Shown: positions 1 to 6,639 of the stretch, piece after piece
Layout: each line of letters opens with the position of its first letter
Numbering within the stretch: the stretch's first letter is position 1
NCBI GenBank assembly: GCA_003140785.1
Contig: PLKY01000393.1
Span: forward strand, 133-11,722
DNA: 11,590 nt
Source of the DNA: Acidobacteriaceae bacterium
GTDB taxonomy: Bacteria; Acidobacteriota; Terriglobia; Terriglobales; Acidobacteriaceae
Direction: 5' to 3'
The notes under the pieces: model-generated
Told to the model about the DNA's origin: nothing
The model's database searches: none
The model's input: only the letters and a program-made list of their open reading frames with translations
Made by a program: the position numbers and the translations under genes

Positions 1-875
1 ACATCGAGTGCTCGGCGATGGCAATGGAGTATCTGGGCGAAAGCTTCGACCTGCATGCGGGTGGCGAAGACCTGATGTTTCCGCATCACGAAAATGAGAT
101 TGCGCAGAGCGAAAGTGTGACCCACAAGACTTTTGCGCGGCATTGGATGCATGTGCGCTTCCTGCTGGTGGATGGGCGGAAGATGTCGAAGAGCGAGGGC
201 AACTTCTATACGCTGCGCGACCTGCTGCTAAAGGGGTACAAGGCTTCGGCGATCCGGCTTGCTCTGATCTCCGTGCCCTATATCCACCAACTGAACTTCA
301 CATTTGAAGGCCTGACTGAAGCGACGAATGCGATTGAGCGGCTGCGGACGTTTCACCAGCGGCTGACGACGGTGGCTGTGGCGAGCGGGAAGAGCGCTGG
401 CGCCGGGGGATGCACTCCTTTGCAGGGAGTGGCGGAGAAAGCGCAGGCAGACTTTATGGCTGCGTTGTCTGACGACCTGAATACCGCAAAAGCGCGGGCG
501 CCGATCTTCGACCTGATTCGCGCTGCGAACACCGCTATCGACCGAGGAGAATTCTGCGCGGGAGATCGCGACGCGATTCTCAAAGCGCTGGCTAGCTTCG
601 ATGCGGTCTTCGACGTGATTGAGGATCGCGATGCGGAGCCGACTCGGCGCGCCCTTGCGTGGGCCGAGAAGGCTGGGCGGATGGCCGATGTGGCGCCGGA
701 ACTACTGGCGCATGCATCGATCAGCGATGACGAGATCAACGCGCTGGTGGCGGAGCGCGATGTGGCCAAGAAGCGCCGCGACTTTACGCGAGCCGATCAA
801 ATTCGAAAGCAGCTCGCGGATCAGGGCATCGTGATTGAGGATTCGAAGGACGGCGCGCGCTGGAAGCGCAAGTAA
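1..875 (+). CDS. cysS: Cysteinyl-tRNA synthetase, C-terminal part (5' truncated by window edge)
   Basis: Class I aminoacyl-tRNA synthetase that charges tRNA-Cys with cysteine in the cytosol. The reading frame is open from base 3, where it reads IECSA, the middle of the conserved HIECSAM block. Its Cys (bases 9-11) corresponds to a zinc ligand in the E. coli enzyme, and the FPHHENE motif just after holds the other conserved His/Glu ligands. The ATP-binding KMSKS signature is at bases 180-194, followed by EGN. The rest is the helical DALR-type and C-terminal domain, ending in the usual DxxRxxLxxxGI(V/I)xED pattern before TAA. About 290 residues are visible of a family length near 460-500, so the Rossmann N-terminus with HIGH lies left of the window. 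There is no internal break. Identity is certain. Confidence 0.97.
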   Translation, partial: IECSAMAMEYLGESFDLHAGGEDLMFPHHENEIAQSESVTHKTFARHWMHVRFLLVDGRKMSKSEGNFYTLRDLLLKGYKASAIRLALISVPYIHQLNFTFEGLTEATNAIERLRTFHQRLTTVAVASGKSAGAGGCTPLQGVAEKAQADFMAALSDDLNTAKARAPIFDLIRAANTAIDRGEFCAGDRDAILKALASFDAVFDVIEDRDAEPTRRALAWAEKAGRMADVAPELLAHASISDDEINALVAERDVAKKRRDFTRADQIRKQLADQGIVIEDSKDGARWKRK

Positions 876-929
876 GCTGGGTTCGCGTAGAATTGGCGCA
901 AGGATTATTTCCCTTGGGAGACATTCGCG

Positions 930-1130
930 ATGGAGTTTGAAATCGTTTTTGATCGCGAAGAGGACGGTCGATGGATTGCGGAGATTGAAACTCTGCCTGG
1001 GGTGCTCGCTTACGGCGACAGCAAGCAGGAAGCTCAATCCAAAGTTGAGGCATTGGCTTTGCGCGTGATTGCCGATCGCATCGAGAGTGAGAAATCGACG
1101 ACTGGGTCAGTCCGTTTCGCGGCGGCATGA
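930..1130 (+). CDS. hicB: HicB-family antitoxin (small, single-domain)
   Basis: A 66-residue protein with the partial RNase-H-like HicB fold: FEIVFDREEDGRWIAEI, then LPGVLAYGDSKQEA, then a helix. This is the usual pattern of two strands, a GxLPGxxxxGxTxxEA-like turn and a helix. Family knowledge: HicB neutralises the HicA mRNA interferase and often autoregulates the operon. This copy has no C-terminal DNA-binding extension (RHH or HTH), so it is a minimal form. GGGAG at 916-920 lies 9 bases before the ATG and supports this start. A HicA-like gene follows 61 bases downstream in the antitoxin-first order. That partner is frameshifted (1192-1417), so the antitoxin may be orphaned. It starts 54 bases after cysS and could be read from the cysS transcript. 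Confidence 0.8.
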   Translation: MEFEIVFDREEDGRWIAEIETLPGVLAYGDSKQEAQSKVEALALRVIADRIESEKSTTGSVRFAAA

Positions 1131-1142
1131 GTCCGGCTGAAT

Positions 1143-1192
1143 TTCCGGTTGACTGTTGGACCGGAACCTCGATGTACTTGAATCGTGATTCA
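1143..1192. promoter_or_regulatory. Two dyads in the hicB-hicA spacer, operator-like
   Basis: The first dyad is TTCCGGT (1143-1149), a 10-base spacer, then ACCGGAA (1160-1166). The second is TGAATC-GT-GATTCA (1179-1192), whose last base is the first base of the hicA start codon. Both are perfect in their arms. HicAB loci are commonly autoregulated through dyads, so these could be binding sites. They could equally be RNA hairpins limiting hicA translation. The role is inferred; only the symmetry is seen. Confidence 0.3.
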
Positions 1193-1417
1193 TGAGTAGA
1201 TTCCCCGCATCGAATGCCAGGAAGGTTCTACGGGCGTTGCAGCGCATCGGCTGGCGCGAGAAAGCTCGGATCAGCAAGAGCGGCTCCCATAAAACAACTT
1301 TAACATTCCGATTTTCTGTACGAATATACGTGGGCATTCCATGACGGTGTGGAACTGGGTCCTGCGATGCTTGCAAAGATCGCCAAACGAACGGGTCTGA
1401 AGCCCGAAGATCTCTGA
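1192..1417 (+). pseudogene. hicA: HicA-family mRNA interferase toxin, frameshifted
   Basis: Read from ATG 1192 the frame gives MSRFPASNARKVLRALQRIG, then WREK and KSGSHKTTL, the normal HicA start. The catalytic-type His of the GSH motif is present. This frame then runs into TGA at 1342-1344 after only 50 residues. The next frame (1304-1417) continues as LYEYTWAFHDGVELGPAM, then LAKIAKRTGLKPEDL and TGA, the normal HicA C-terminus. Removing one T from the TTTT run at 1312-1315 joins the two into one 74-residue HicA-like protein, close to family length. So there is either a real inactivating insertion or a sequencing error in a homopolymer. No good ribosome site precedes the ATG. HicA toxins are small dsRBD-fold RNases that cleave mRNA. 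The intact hicB lies directly upstream. Confidence 0.75.
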
Positions 1418-1435
1418 GAAGGAAAACAGATCCAT

Positions 1436-1981
1436 ATGGAAGCGAACGAAGCGCAGGAATTGCAGGAGAATGCCGAACACGGATCGCACGAGTCTTCGCT
1501 GCGGCCGGTCGCCTTCACCATGAGCGTGCTGGCGGTGCTTGTAGCTGTCACCACGGTGCTGGGTCATCGCACGCACACCGAGGCGGTGCTGGATCAGAAC
1601 AAGGCCACCGACAAGTGGAACGAATACCAGGCGCACAAGATTCGCTCGAACAATACGGCGCTGACCGCTGATCTGCTGAGTGTAGTTACCATCTCGGACA
1701 AAGCGGCCGCGGAGAAAATTCAGAAAGCGTATGCCGACCACCAGGCGAAGTGGACCGAAGACCTGAAGAAAGCGAAGGACGAAGCCGATGCGCTGGAGAA
1801 GAAGGTTGAAGTGGCAGAGGCGCGCGCCGATCGCTTCGATCTGGCCGAGGCTCTGCTCGAGATCGGGCTCGTGATCACTTCAGTCACCTTGCTGACGCGC
1901 AGCCGCATCTATTGGTATTTTGGGATGGTGTCTTCGCTGTGCGGAGTTATTTCGGCGGCTTCCGCGTACTTTCTAAGTTAG
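1436..1981 (+). CDS. DUF4337 family membrane protein
   Basis: A 181-residue protein that I recognise by its overall layout as the DUF4337 family, whose function is unknown. A charged Glu-rich N-terminus (1-20) precedes a first membrane helix at about residues 25-43 (VAFTMSVLAVLVAVTTVLG). A soluble segment with a conserved-looking DKWNEYQAHKIR follows, then a Lys/Glu/Ala-rich stretch at 92-132 that should form a coiled coil. Two further membrane helices lie near 137-154 and 158-180 at the very C-terminus. AAGGAAA at 1419-1425 lies upstream of the ATG. It starts 18 bases after the broken hicA; no promoter is obvious, so it may be cotranscribed. The family name is moderately sure; the topology is plain from the sequence. 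Confidence 0.75.
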   Translation: MEANEAQELQENAEHGSHESSLRPVAFTMSVLAVLVAVTTVLGHRTHTEAVLDQNKATDKWNEYQAHKIRSNNTALTADLLSVVTISDKAAAEKIQKAYADHQAKWTEDLKKAKDEADALEKKVEVAEARADRFDLAEALLEIGLVITSVTLLTRSRIYWYFGMVSSLCGVISAASAYFLS

Positions 1982-2391
1982 ACGGACGGTTCTCGATGTC
2001 GAAAGATGCGCGAGCGACTTCTCCGATTTCTGAAATTTTGTCAATTATTAGAAGGCCGGACATTATTAAGAAATCTGGACATTACTAAAGCCGTATAACG
2101 ATGTGGCACTTTTGCGGCAAGTTACGCGAAAAGGCTTGAATTCGCTTGCTTAATCGAGAAGAGAAAGCTACGTTAGTCTCATCTATTGGGGAACAACCTT
2201 CACTCTAACCAATGGCCTTGCATTCGAGGTCTGCACGAAAGCCTGCCTCCAACAAGGGCGGGCTTTCGTGCGTTTGGAGTAAACCGCGAATGCGCGCGTG
2301 TGTGGGATGCGCGTTGCGTCGTTGCGCTCTTGCAGACAAGATCCTCGCTCACATACGGAGACAAATGGTTGCGTGGTAAACTTGCGGGAAA
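1982..2391. other. 410-base intergenic region without a convincing gene
   Basis: No ORF here has a plausible start with a ribosome site and a protein-like composition. The first 120 bases are AT-richer than the surroundings. GGACATTA occurs twice, 19 bases apart (2058-2065 and 2077-2084), inside a longer imperfect tandem. TGGCAC at 2104-2109 has a correctly spaced GC (2117-2118) but lacks the rest of a sigma-54 -12 element, so I do not call a promoter. A strong hairpin lies at 2233-2271 (separate entry). The final 120 bases lead into the secreted-protein gene and show nothing I recognise. No tRNA or known riboswitch pattern was seen. Confidence 0.5.
2233..2271 (+). terminator. Strong stem-loop, terminator-like
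   Basis: GCACGAAAGCCTGCC (2233-2247) pairs with GGCGGGCTTTCGTGC (2257-2271): 15 positions with a single G-T wobble and a 9-base loop. The stem is GC-rich and contains AAAGCC/GGCTTT. Only GTTTGG follows on the plus strand, so the U-tract is poor and termination is uncertain. It could end a transcript from upstream or be the 3' end of an unannotated small RNA from 2090-2270. It lies 120 bases before the next gene. Confidence 0.4.
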
Positions 2392-3114
2392 ATGAGAGCA
2401 AGTTCGATTGCGTTCGTACTATGGCTAAACGTTGTTGCACTGGCGGCGCAGGTTCCAGCCGCGGCTCCCGTGGCACACCCAAGCGATCTTGGCTTCAGTT
2501 ACTCTTTGCCGTCCGACTGGGAAGTGGTGAATGCCGCGCCGACGCTTTCAGGTGTGAAGGAACAGGCGCAGCAGAACGCATCGACAGAGGATGAAAAGAA
2601 GGGCGTGGCTTGCGTGCAGATCGCTCTCACGGCGCGGCACGGCGGTCCAGCAACCGTGCTTGTGATTGTGGAATTGCCCTTCGCATGCTTTGGGCAGACG
2701 ATGAGCAGCAAGGATCTGCCGGGATTTGCGCAAGGCGCTTCGGAGGGTATCAAGCAAAGCTTCGATGTGGCCGATCCGGTGTACGGGGATTACGTGCTGG
2801 GCTCCCACAACATGTGGATCGAGCGCGCCAAAGGAACGCCGAAGGGTCATCCCGAGACTCCGTACACCGTGGAGATCGCATGCACGTTGCTAAAGAAAGG
2901 CGCTGTTTGCTGGATGGCGTTGGCAGCGAGCGAGGATGCACTGAAGCTCATCGAAGGCGGCGCCGTTGCGCTTGAAGGCGAGAGCCCGACTGCGCTGGTT
3001 CCGACCACTGCGTTCGAGAAGAAACCGCCCTCTCGATCCGCCGCTACGATTCAGCGGGAATCTCTTCCAATTTGTCGGCTAGCTGCGGTCTGGCTTTTAC
3101 CTGTGCAGTCGTAA
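2392..3114 (+). CDS. Secreted protein of unknown function
   Basis: I do not recognise a named family. The 240-residue product begins with a short signal peptide: MRAS, then a hydrophobic core (SIAFVLWLNVVALAA), with likely cleavage near residues 19-26, so it should be exported. The mature part begins with HPSDLGFSYSLPSDWEVVNA, a beta-strand pattern common in secreted proteins of Acidobacteriota. It has scattered Cys residues (VACVQ, FACFGQ, IACTLL, AVCWMA) that could form disulfides. GCGGGAAA ends just before the ATG; an in-frame ATG at 2365 is followed by a stop, so 2392 is the start. The last 71 bases overlap the convergent transporter gene. The final 20 or so residues look unlike the rest (Arg/Leu/Pro-rich), as if the frame reads past an older end. 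Confidence 0.7.
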   Translation: MRASSIAFVLWLNVVALAAQVPAAAPVAHPSDLGFSYSLPSDWEVVNAAPTLSGVKEQAQQNASTEDEKKGVACVQIALTARHGGPATVLVIVELPFACFGQTMSSKDLPGFAQGASEGIKQSFDVADPVYGDYVLGSHNMWIERAKGTPKGHPETPYTVEIACTLLKKGAVCWMALAASEDALKLIEGGAVALEGESPTALVPTTAFEKKPPSRSAATIQRESLPICRLAAVWLLPVQS

Positions 3115-4024
3115 GAAGGAAGACAGCCACGACGATGCCGGCCATGCCTGCGAACTCGGCGCGGGCCGGACGCTCGTGCAGCAGGACAATTCCAAGAAGA
3201 ACCGCGACAACGGGATTGACATATGCGTAGGAAGACACCTTTGCCACGGGGACATGTCCGATGAGGTAGATGAAGCCTGTGTAGCCTAGCAGCGAGCCAC
3301 CCGTGATGAGCCAGGCAAGCGAGCCAACCGCGGAGCCAGTGAGATGAAAATGAGTCCATTGACCGAGCACTGTTCCCGCCGCGGTGTTGAAGATGCCCGC
3401 GGCGAGCATCTGCCATGCAGCGGCAACAAAGCTATTGACCGGCAAATGCGCGCGACGCGACAGGATGCTGCCAATGGTCCAGGACAGCGCACCGGCAAGC
3501 AGAGCTGCGAGCGCCCACAGCACTGCGGAGTTGCCGGCGATCCCGATACGGAGCGAAGGCCAGAGCAGTACAGCGAGTCCGAGGAAGCCGAGCGCCATAC
3601 CCAGCCATCCGCGTGCGGGCAGCGGCTCGCCGCCGGGCAGAAACATTTCGATTAGCGCGACATAAAGCGGAATGACAGCGAGAACCAACGAGGCGAGACC
3701 GCTCGGAACAGTTTCTTCCGCGTAGACGAGGCCGACGTTGCCGCCGCCGAGAAGCAACAGGCCGATTAGGCTCAACAGCAGCATGGTCTTTGTTGGCCAA
3801 AAGAGGCGTAAGCCACGCAAGCGGCACCACGCAAGAAGAATCGCACCCGCAATGAGGAAGCGCGTGCCTGCGAGCAGAAGGGCCGGCATGTCGGGGGCGC
3901 CGATCCGAATGGCTGTGTAAGTGGATCCCCAGAAAAAATAGACGCTGGCGAAGGCGAGCACGATTGTTGTCTTCGAAGCGGAACTCGCTTTGCGGGTGCT
4001 CGAATTGAATTGCGTGGCAGTCAT
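3044..4024 (-). CDS. EamA/DMT-superfamily transporter (YedA/RhaT-like)
   Basis: A 326-residue, very hydrophobic protein with about ten membrane helices in two EamA repeats, at roughly residues 22-152 and 167-310. The start of the first repeat has the typical ASVYFFWGSTYTAIRIG and the second has WTIGSILSRR. The late helix motif SYAYVNPVVAVLLGIVLLHERP is characteristic of EamA proteins. Family members export amino acids or other metabolites across the inner membrane; the substrate cannot be read from sequence. Length is slightly above the usual 290-310 because of an N-terminal Ser/Thr/Lys-rich segment of about 20 residues. The ribosome site upstream of the ATG is weak. The 3' end overlaps the convergent secreted-protein gene by 71 bases, and the gene is divergent from the aminotransferase. 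That could mean a shared regulator, but no operator was identified for it. Confidence 0.92.
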   Translation of the reverse strand: MTATQFNSSTRKASSASKTTIVLAFASVYFFWGSTYTAIRIGAPDMPALLLAGTRFLIAGAILLAWCRLRGLRLFWPTKTMLLLSLIGLLLLGGGNVGLVYAEETVPSGLASLVLAVIPLYVALIEMFLPGGEPLPARGWLGMALGFLGLAVLLWPSLRIGIAGNSAVLWALAALLAGALSWTIGSILSRRAHLPVNSFVAAAWQMLAAGIFNTAAGTVLGQWTHFHLTGSAVGSLAWLITGGSLLGYTGFIYLIGHVPVAKVSSYAYVNPVVAVLLGIVLLHERPARAEFAGMAGIVVAVFLLTTAQVKARPQLADKLEEIPAES

Positions 4025-4444
4025 CGGATTGATTCCATCGTAGCCCTGAGGCGCGCGCGGCTGCTTCCCGCTTCTTGCCGGAATGTCTGTTCGCAGGTCT
4101 AGTCATGGCGCGAGATTTCAAGCCCGTGCTATCCTCATACCCAGCGGGACTTCCATGCACAGGCAAACTTCAAGCGCGATGCCGCTGATGCCAGCTCGAA
4201 AAAACTGGTCGCGTTCGCGTGCCCGTTGCATTTGCCCACGCCGCCATCTGCGCGTGCTGCCGACACGCACGCGACCTAGCCTCTTCGGCGGCGATTAGCT
4301 CCGGACCGCCGAAGATCCTCGCCTTCTTTCCAGACCTGCACAGGTCTTGTGAACTGGACGACCCTCACGAAAAGGGTCCATGGCTGCGCTCCACCCATTT
4401 GCGGGAGTCGCGCCGGCGCAACCTATCTGCCGAGGAGAACGACG
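4025..4444. other. 420-base divergent intergenic region / aminotransferase leader
   Basis: This gap separates the EamA gene (minus) from the aminotransferase (plus). An extended -10-like TGCTATCCT lies at 4127-4135 on the plus strand, but I see no matching -35, so it is only a candidate. From 4282 on there are three stem-loops (separate entry). Frames stay open across part of this stretch in several phases, but none shows a start site with a ribosome site or a protein-like composition. I see no coding gene. Confidence 0.5.
4282..4378 (+). promoter_or_regulatory. Three consecutive stem-loops in the aminotransferase leader
   Basis: Stem 1 is TCTTCGGCGG (4282-4291) pairing perfectly with CCGCCGAAGA (4306-4315), with a 14-base loop. 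Stem 2 is AGACCTG-CA-CAGGTCT (4332-4347), a perfect dyad that could also be a protein-binding site. Stem 3 is GACCCT (4360-4365) with AGGGTC (4373-4378). They lie 67-163 bases before the chosen ATG. Three perfect inverted repeats in under 100 bases suggest a structured leader or operator region. I do not recognise a known riboswitch class. Confidence 0.4.
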
Positions 4445-5851
4445 ATGACCAAGAAAGAAATGCATGCGAAATACGGACCGAAGCTTGTATGTACCCTGCC
4501 CGGGGCAAAGGCGAAAACTGCTGTCGAAGCGGACACACGTTTCATCTCGCCCAGCTATACGCGTTCGTATCCGCTGGTGGCGAAGCGTGGGCGCGGTGTG
4601 CGGGTCGAGGATGTGGACGGGAACGAGTTCCTCGATTTTGCCGCGGGCATTGCCGTGGTTTCTACCGGCCATTGCCACCCTGAAGTTGTCGCTGCGATTC
4701 AGAAGCAGGCGGCCGAACTGATCCACATCTCGGGCACGGACTTTTATAACGAGCCGCTGACCGATCTTGCCGCGCAGCTCTCGGCGATTGCGCCGATGCC
4801 GGGACCGCACAAATTCTTCTATGGGAACTCGGGTGCAGAGGCGATTGAGTGCGCATTGAAGTTGGCGCGCTATCACACAGGTCGCCAGCAGATCATTTCG
4901 TTTTTCGGAGCCTTTCACGGGCGCACTATGGGAGCGCTGTCGCTGACCGCATCGAAGCCGCAGCAGAAGCGTCGCTTCGCGCCGCTGGTTCCGGGTGTAA
5001 CGCACATTCGATTTCCGAATGCATATCGTGAGGGCATAACCGACCCGAAGGCGCAGGAGGCATTCAGCCTGAGCTGCGCGCGTTACATCGAAGAGAAACT
5101 TTTCAAGACGGTCCTTGCGCCAGAGGAAGTGGCGGCGATCTTCGTAGAACCGATTCAGGGCGAGGGCGGCTACGTGGTGGCGCCAACGAATTTTCTGCGC
5201 GAGCTGCGGGCCGTCTGCGACCGTTATGGCATTCTGCTGGTGGTGGACGAAGTGCAGAGCGGGGCGGGACGCACGGGCAAGTGGTGGGCGATTGAACACT
5301 CCGGCGTGGAGCCGGACATGGTGTGCATGGCGAAGGGCATTGCTTCCGGCATGCCGCTCGGCGTTTGTATGACGCGCGCGGACATTATGGACTGGGTTCC
5401 CGGATCGCATGCCTCGACGTTCGGCGGCAATCCAGTGTCGATTGCCTCGGCGCTGGCCACAATCGAAATTCTGAAGCGCGAAGGGATTGCCAACGCTGCC
5501 CGCGTGGGCGCCGTGATGATGGAGCGGCTGCAGGGCTGGAAGCATTCTCATCCGACAGTGGGCGATGTGCGCGGACGCGGCCTGATGATTGGCATCGAGC
5601 TTGTGAAAGACAAGGCAACGCGCGAGCCGGCCGCGGCGCAACGCAATCGCGTGGAGACGCTGGCATTCGAGCGCGGGTTGATGGTTCTGGGTTGCGGCGA
5701 AAATTCAATTCGGCTTTGCCCGCCGCTGATCGTCACCGAGAGCGAGGCGATGGTGGCCCTCGACATTTTAGAGGACGCGCTGACCCAGGCTGAGACGGAG
5801 CATGTGCGCGTCAGCGAATCTGCCGCTGTTGCTGTGGGCGACGGAGCTTAG
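4445..5851 (+). CDS. Class-III PLP-dependent aminotransferase (acetylornithine/4-aminobutyrate family)
   Basis: A 468-residue fold-type-I PLP enzyme that transfers an amino group, usually from an omega-amine, to 2-oxoglutarate or another oxo acid. Landmarks, counted from this start: the PLP-phosphate region NSGAEA (residues 128-133), FFGAFHGRTMGAL, IFVEPIQGEGGY, the PLP-ring Asp in VVDEVQSGAGRTG (D268), and the Schiff-base Lys in CMAKGIASG (K297). The block PGSHASTFGGNP follows. This block resembles the broad-specificity ornithine/lysine/racemase-like subgroup more than textbook ArgD, so I give no symbol. The frame is open upstream to 4349, but GAGGAG at 4432-4437, 7 bases before ATG 4445, and the start of homology support 4445. 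There are no arg genes nearby. It probably acts in amino-acid degradation or polyamine/ornithine turnover; the substrate is unknown. Confidence 0.9.
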   Translation: MTKKEMHAKYGPKLVCTLPGAKAKTAVEADTRFISPSYTRSYPLVAKRGRGVRVEDVDGNEFLDFAAGIAVVSTGHCHPEVVAAIQKQAAELIHISGTDFYNEPLTDLAAQLSAIAPMPGPHKFFYGNSGAEAIECALKLARYHTGRQQIISFFGAFHGRTMGALSLTASKPQQKRRFAPLVPGVTHIRFPNAYREGITDPKAQEAFSLSCARYIEEKLFKTVLAPEEVAAIFVEPIQGEGGYVVAPTNFLRELRAVCDRYGILLVVDEVQSGAGRTGKWWAIEHSGVEPDMVCMAKGIASGMPLGVCMTRADIMDWVPGSHASTFGGNPVSIASALATIEILKREGIANAARVGAVMMERLQGWKHSHPTVGDVRGRGLMIGIELVKDKATREPAAAQRNRVETLAFERGLMVLGCGENSIRLCPPLIVTESEAMVALDILEDALTQAETEHVRVSESAAVAVGDGA

Positions 5852-5913
5852 ACCGTTCCCGCAGGTCTGTGACGCGCGCCGTTTGCGCGGAGTGGTGCGC
5901 GGGAGGAGAATGA

Positions 5914-6405
5914 GTGTCCATGGCTAGGACCGCGCAGATACGGATCGCGCTGCTGGAGCGGGTGCTCGGTGGATTGGAGCACATCGCCGAGCGGCGTGGG
6001 CGTGCGCAAACTGCGCCGGCGCATCTGACGACGGGTCTTGCGGGCGAGGATGCCGCATTCTTCTATCTGCGGCGTAAGGGATACACGGTGGTGGCGCGGC
6101 GCTGGTCTTCCGGCGACGTACCGGGTGATGTGGATCTGATTGCGTGGCAGGGGGCGATGCTGTGCTTCATCGAGGTGAAGACGCGCACGGCACGCGACAT
6201 GACGCCGGCTGAGACGGCAGTGGATTCACATAAGCGAGCGATCCTGCGGCGGTTAGCGCGACGTTATACACGGCAACTGCCGCAGACGGCGATGCCGTCA
6301 GTACGGTTCGATGTGATCAGTGTGTATCTTGTGCCGGGAGAGAAGCGCGAGTTCATGCACTTTGAAGCGGCATTCGGCTGGAGCGAGTACGAGCGGCGCG
6401 AGTAG
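5914..6405 (+). CDS. yraN: YraN family (UPF0102) nuclease-fold protein
   Basis: A 163-residue protein with the UPF0102/YraN signature: GLAGEDAAFFYLRRKGYTVV, GDVDLIAWQG, then LCFIEVKTRT. This is a PD-(D/E)xK nuclease core, with D74, E87 and K89 as the expected metal and catalytic residues. Cellular function is not settled; a role in DNA processing is usually assumed. GTG at 5914 is preferred because GGAGG (5902-5906) lies 7 bases upstream. ATG 5920 is the alternative and would be 13 bases away. Residues 1-40 precede the conserved core and make the protein longer than the usual 115-130. It lies 62 bases after the aminotransferase on the same strand and converges on iscX with only 6 bases between stop codons. 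Confidence 0.88.
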   Translation: MSMARTAQIRIALLERVLGGLEHIAERRGRAQTAPAHLTTGLAGEDAAFFYLRRKGYTVVARRWSSGDVPGDVDLIAWQGAMLCFIEVKTRTARDMTPAETAVDSHKRAILRRLARRYTRQLPQTAMPSVRFDVISVYLVPGEKREFMHFEAAFGWSEYERRE

Positions 6406-6416
6406 CTGAAATCAGC
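6405..6416. other. Small dyad across the convergent yraN/iscX stop codons
   Basis: GCTGA-AA-TCAGC is a perfect 5-base-arm palindrome that overlaps both stop codons (TAG of yraN ending at 6405, TGA of iscX at 6412-6414). CTTT follows on the plus strand. It is too short to call a proper terminator but is the only symmetric element at this convergent junction. Confidence 0.25.
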
Positions 6417-6630
6417 CTTTCGCATTCTCGAACTCTTCGTGCCAGGCCATCTGAATGGCTTCCAGGCGCGACTCGTTGGACTTCGCTGGATCGTCGGCGA
6501 AGCCTTCGAGCTCGGTCACGTAGCGGAGAAGATCGGTGAAGCGGACGGTGAGGGGATCGAGGTGGGGGAACTTTTCCTGCAATTGAATTCCGATCTCTTC
6601 GACATCGGTCCAATGAATTTCGCGCGGCAT
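6412..6630 (-). CDS. iscX: IscX (YfhJ), ISC-system accessory protein
   Basis: A 72-residue acidic protein matching E. coli IscX along its whole length (66 residues there). Shared blocks are HWTDVEEIG, FPHLDPLTVRFTDL, LEGFADDP and SNESRLEAIQMAWHEEF. IscX binds IscS through its acidic face and also binds iron; it is thought to tune the rate of cluster assembly. AAGGAG lies 6 bases before the ATG on the minus strand. It is the last gene of the isc operon, 9 bases after the cupin gene. Its position at the operon end fits the proteobacterial order, apart from the cupin between it and fdx. Identity is very sure. Confidence 0.95.
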   Translation of the reverse strand: MPREIHWTDVEEIGIQLQEKFPHLDPLTVRFTDLLRYVTELEGFADDPAKSNESRLEAIQMAWHEEFENAKG

Positions 6631-6639
6631 CGTGGCTCC

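Noticed and set aside
2104..2118. Sigma-54-like promoter (TGGCAC with GC at the right distance)
   Set aside because: GG-N10-GC spacing is present, but the -12 element lacks the TT before GC; such partial matches arise by chance.
2186..2395. Open frame of 69 codons in the intergenic region
   Set aside because: It starts with TTG, has no ribosome site, crosses the strong hairpin and runs into the next gene; composition is not protein-like.
4349..4444. Longer aminotransferase starting upstream of 4445
   Set aside because: The extra 32 residues show no family similarity, the stretch contains stem-loop 3, and the good ribosome site belongs to ATG 4445.
4295..5641. Open frame of 448 codons on the minus strand opposite the aminotransferase
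   Set aside because: It is exactly antisense to a well-conserved gene, is rich in Arg/His/Ala without any recognisable motif, and has no ribosome site. Long antisense frames are common opposite GC-rich genes with strong third-position bias.
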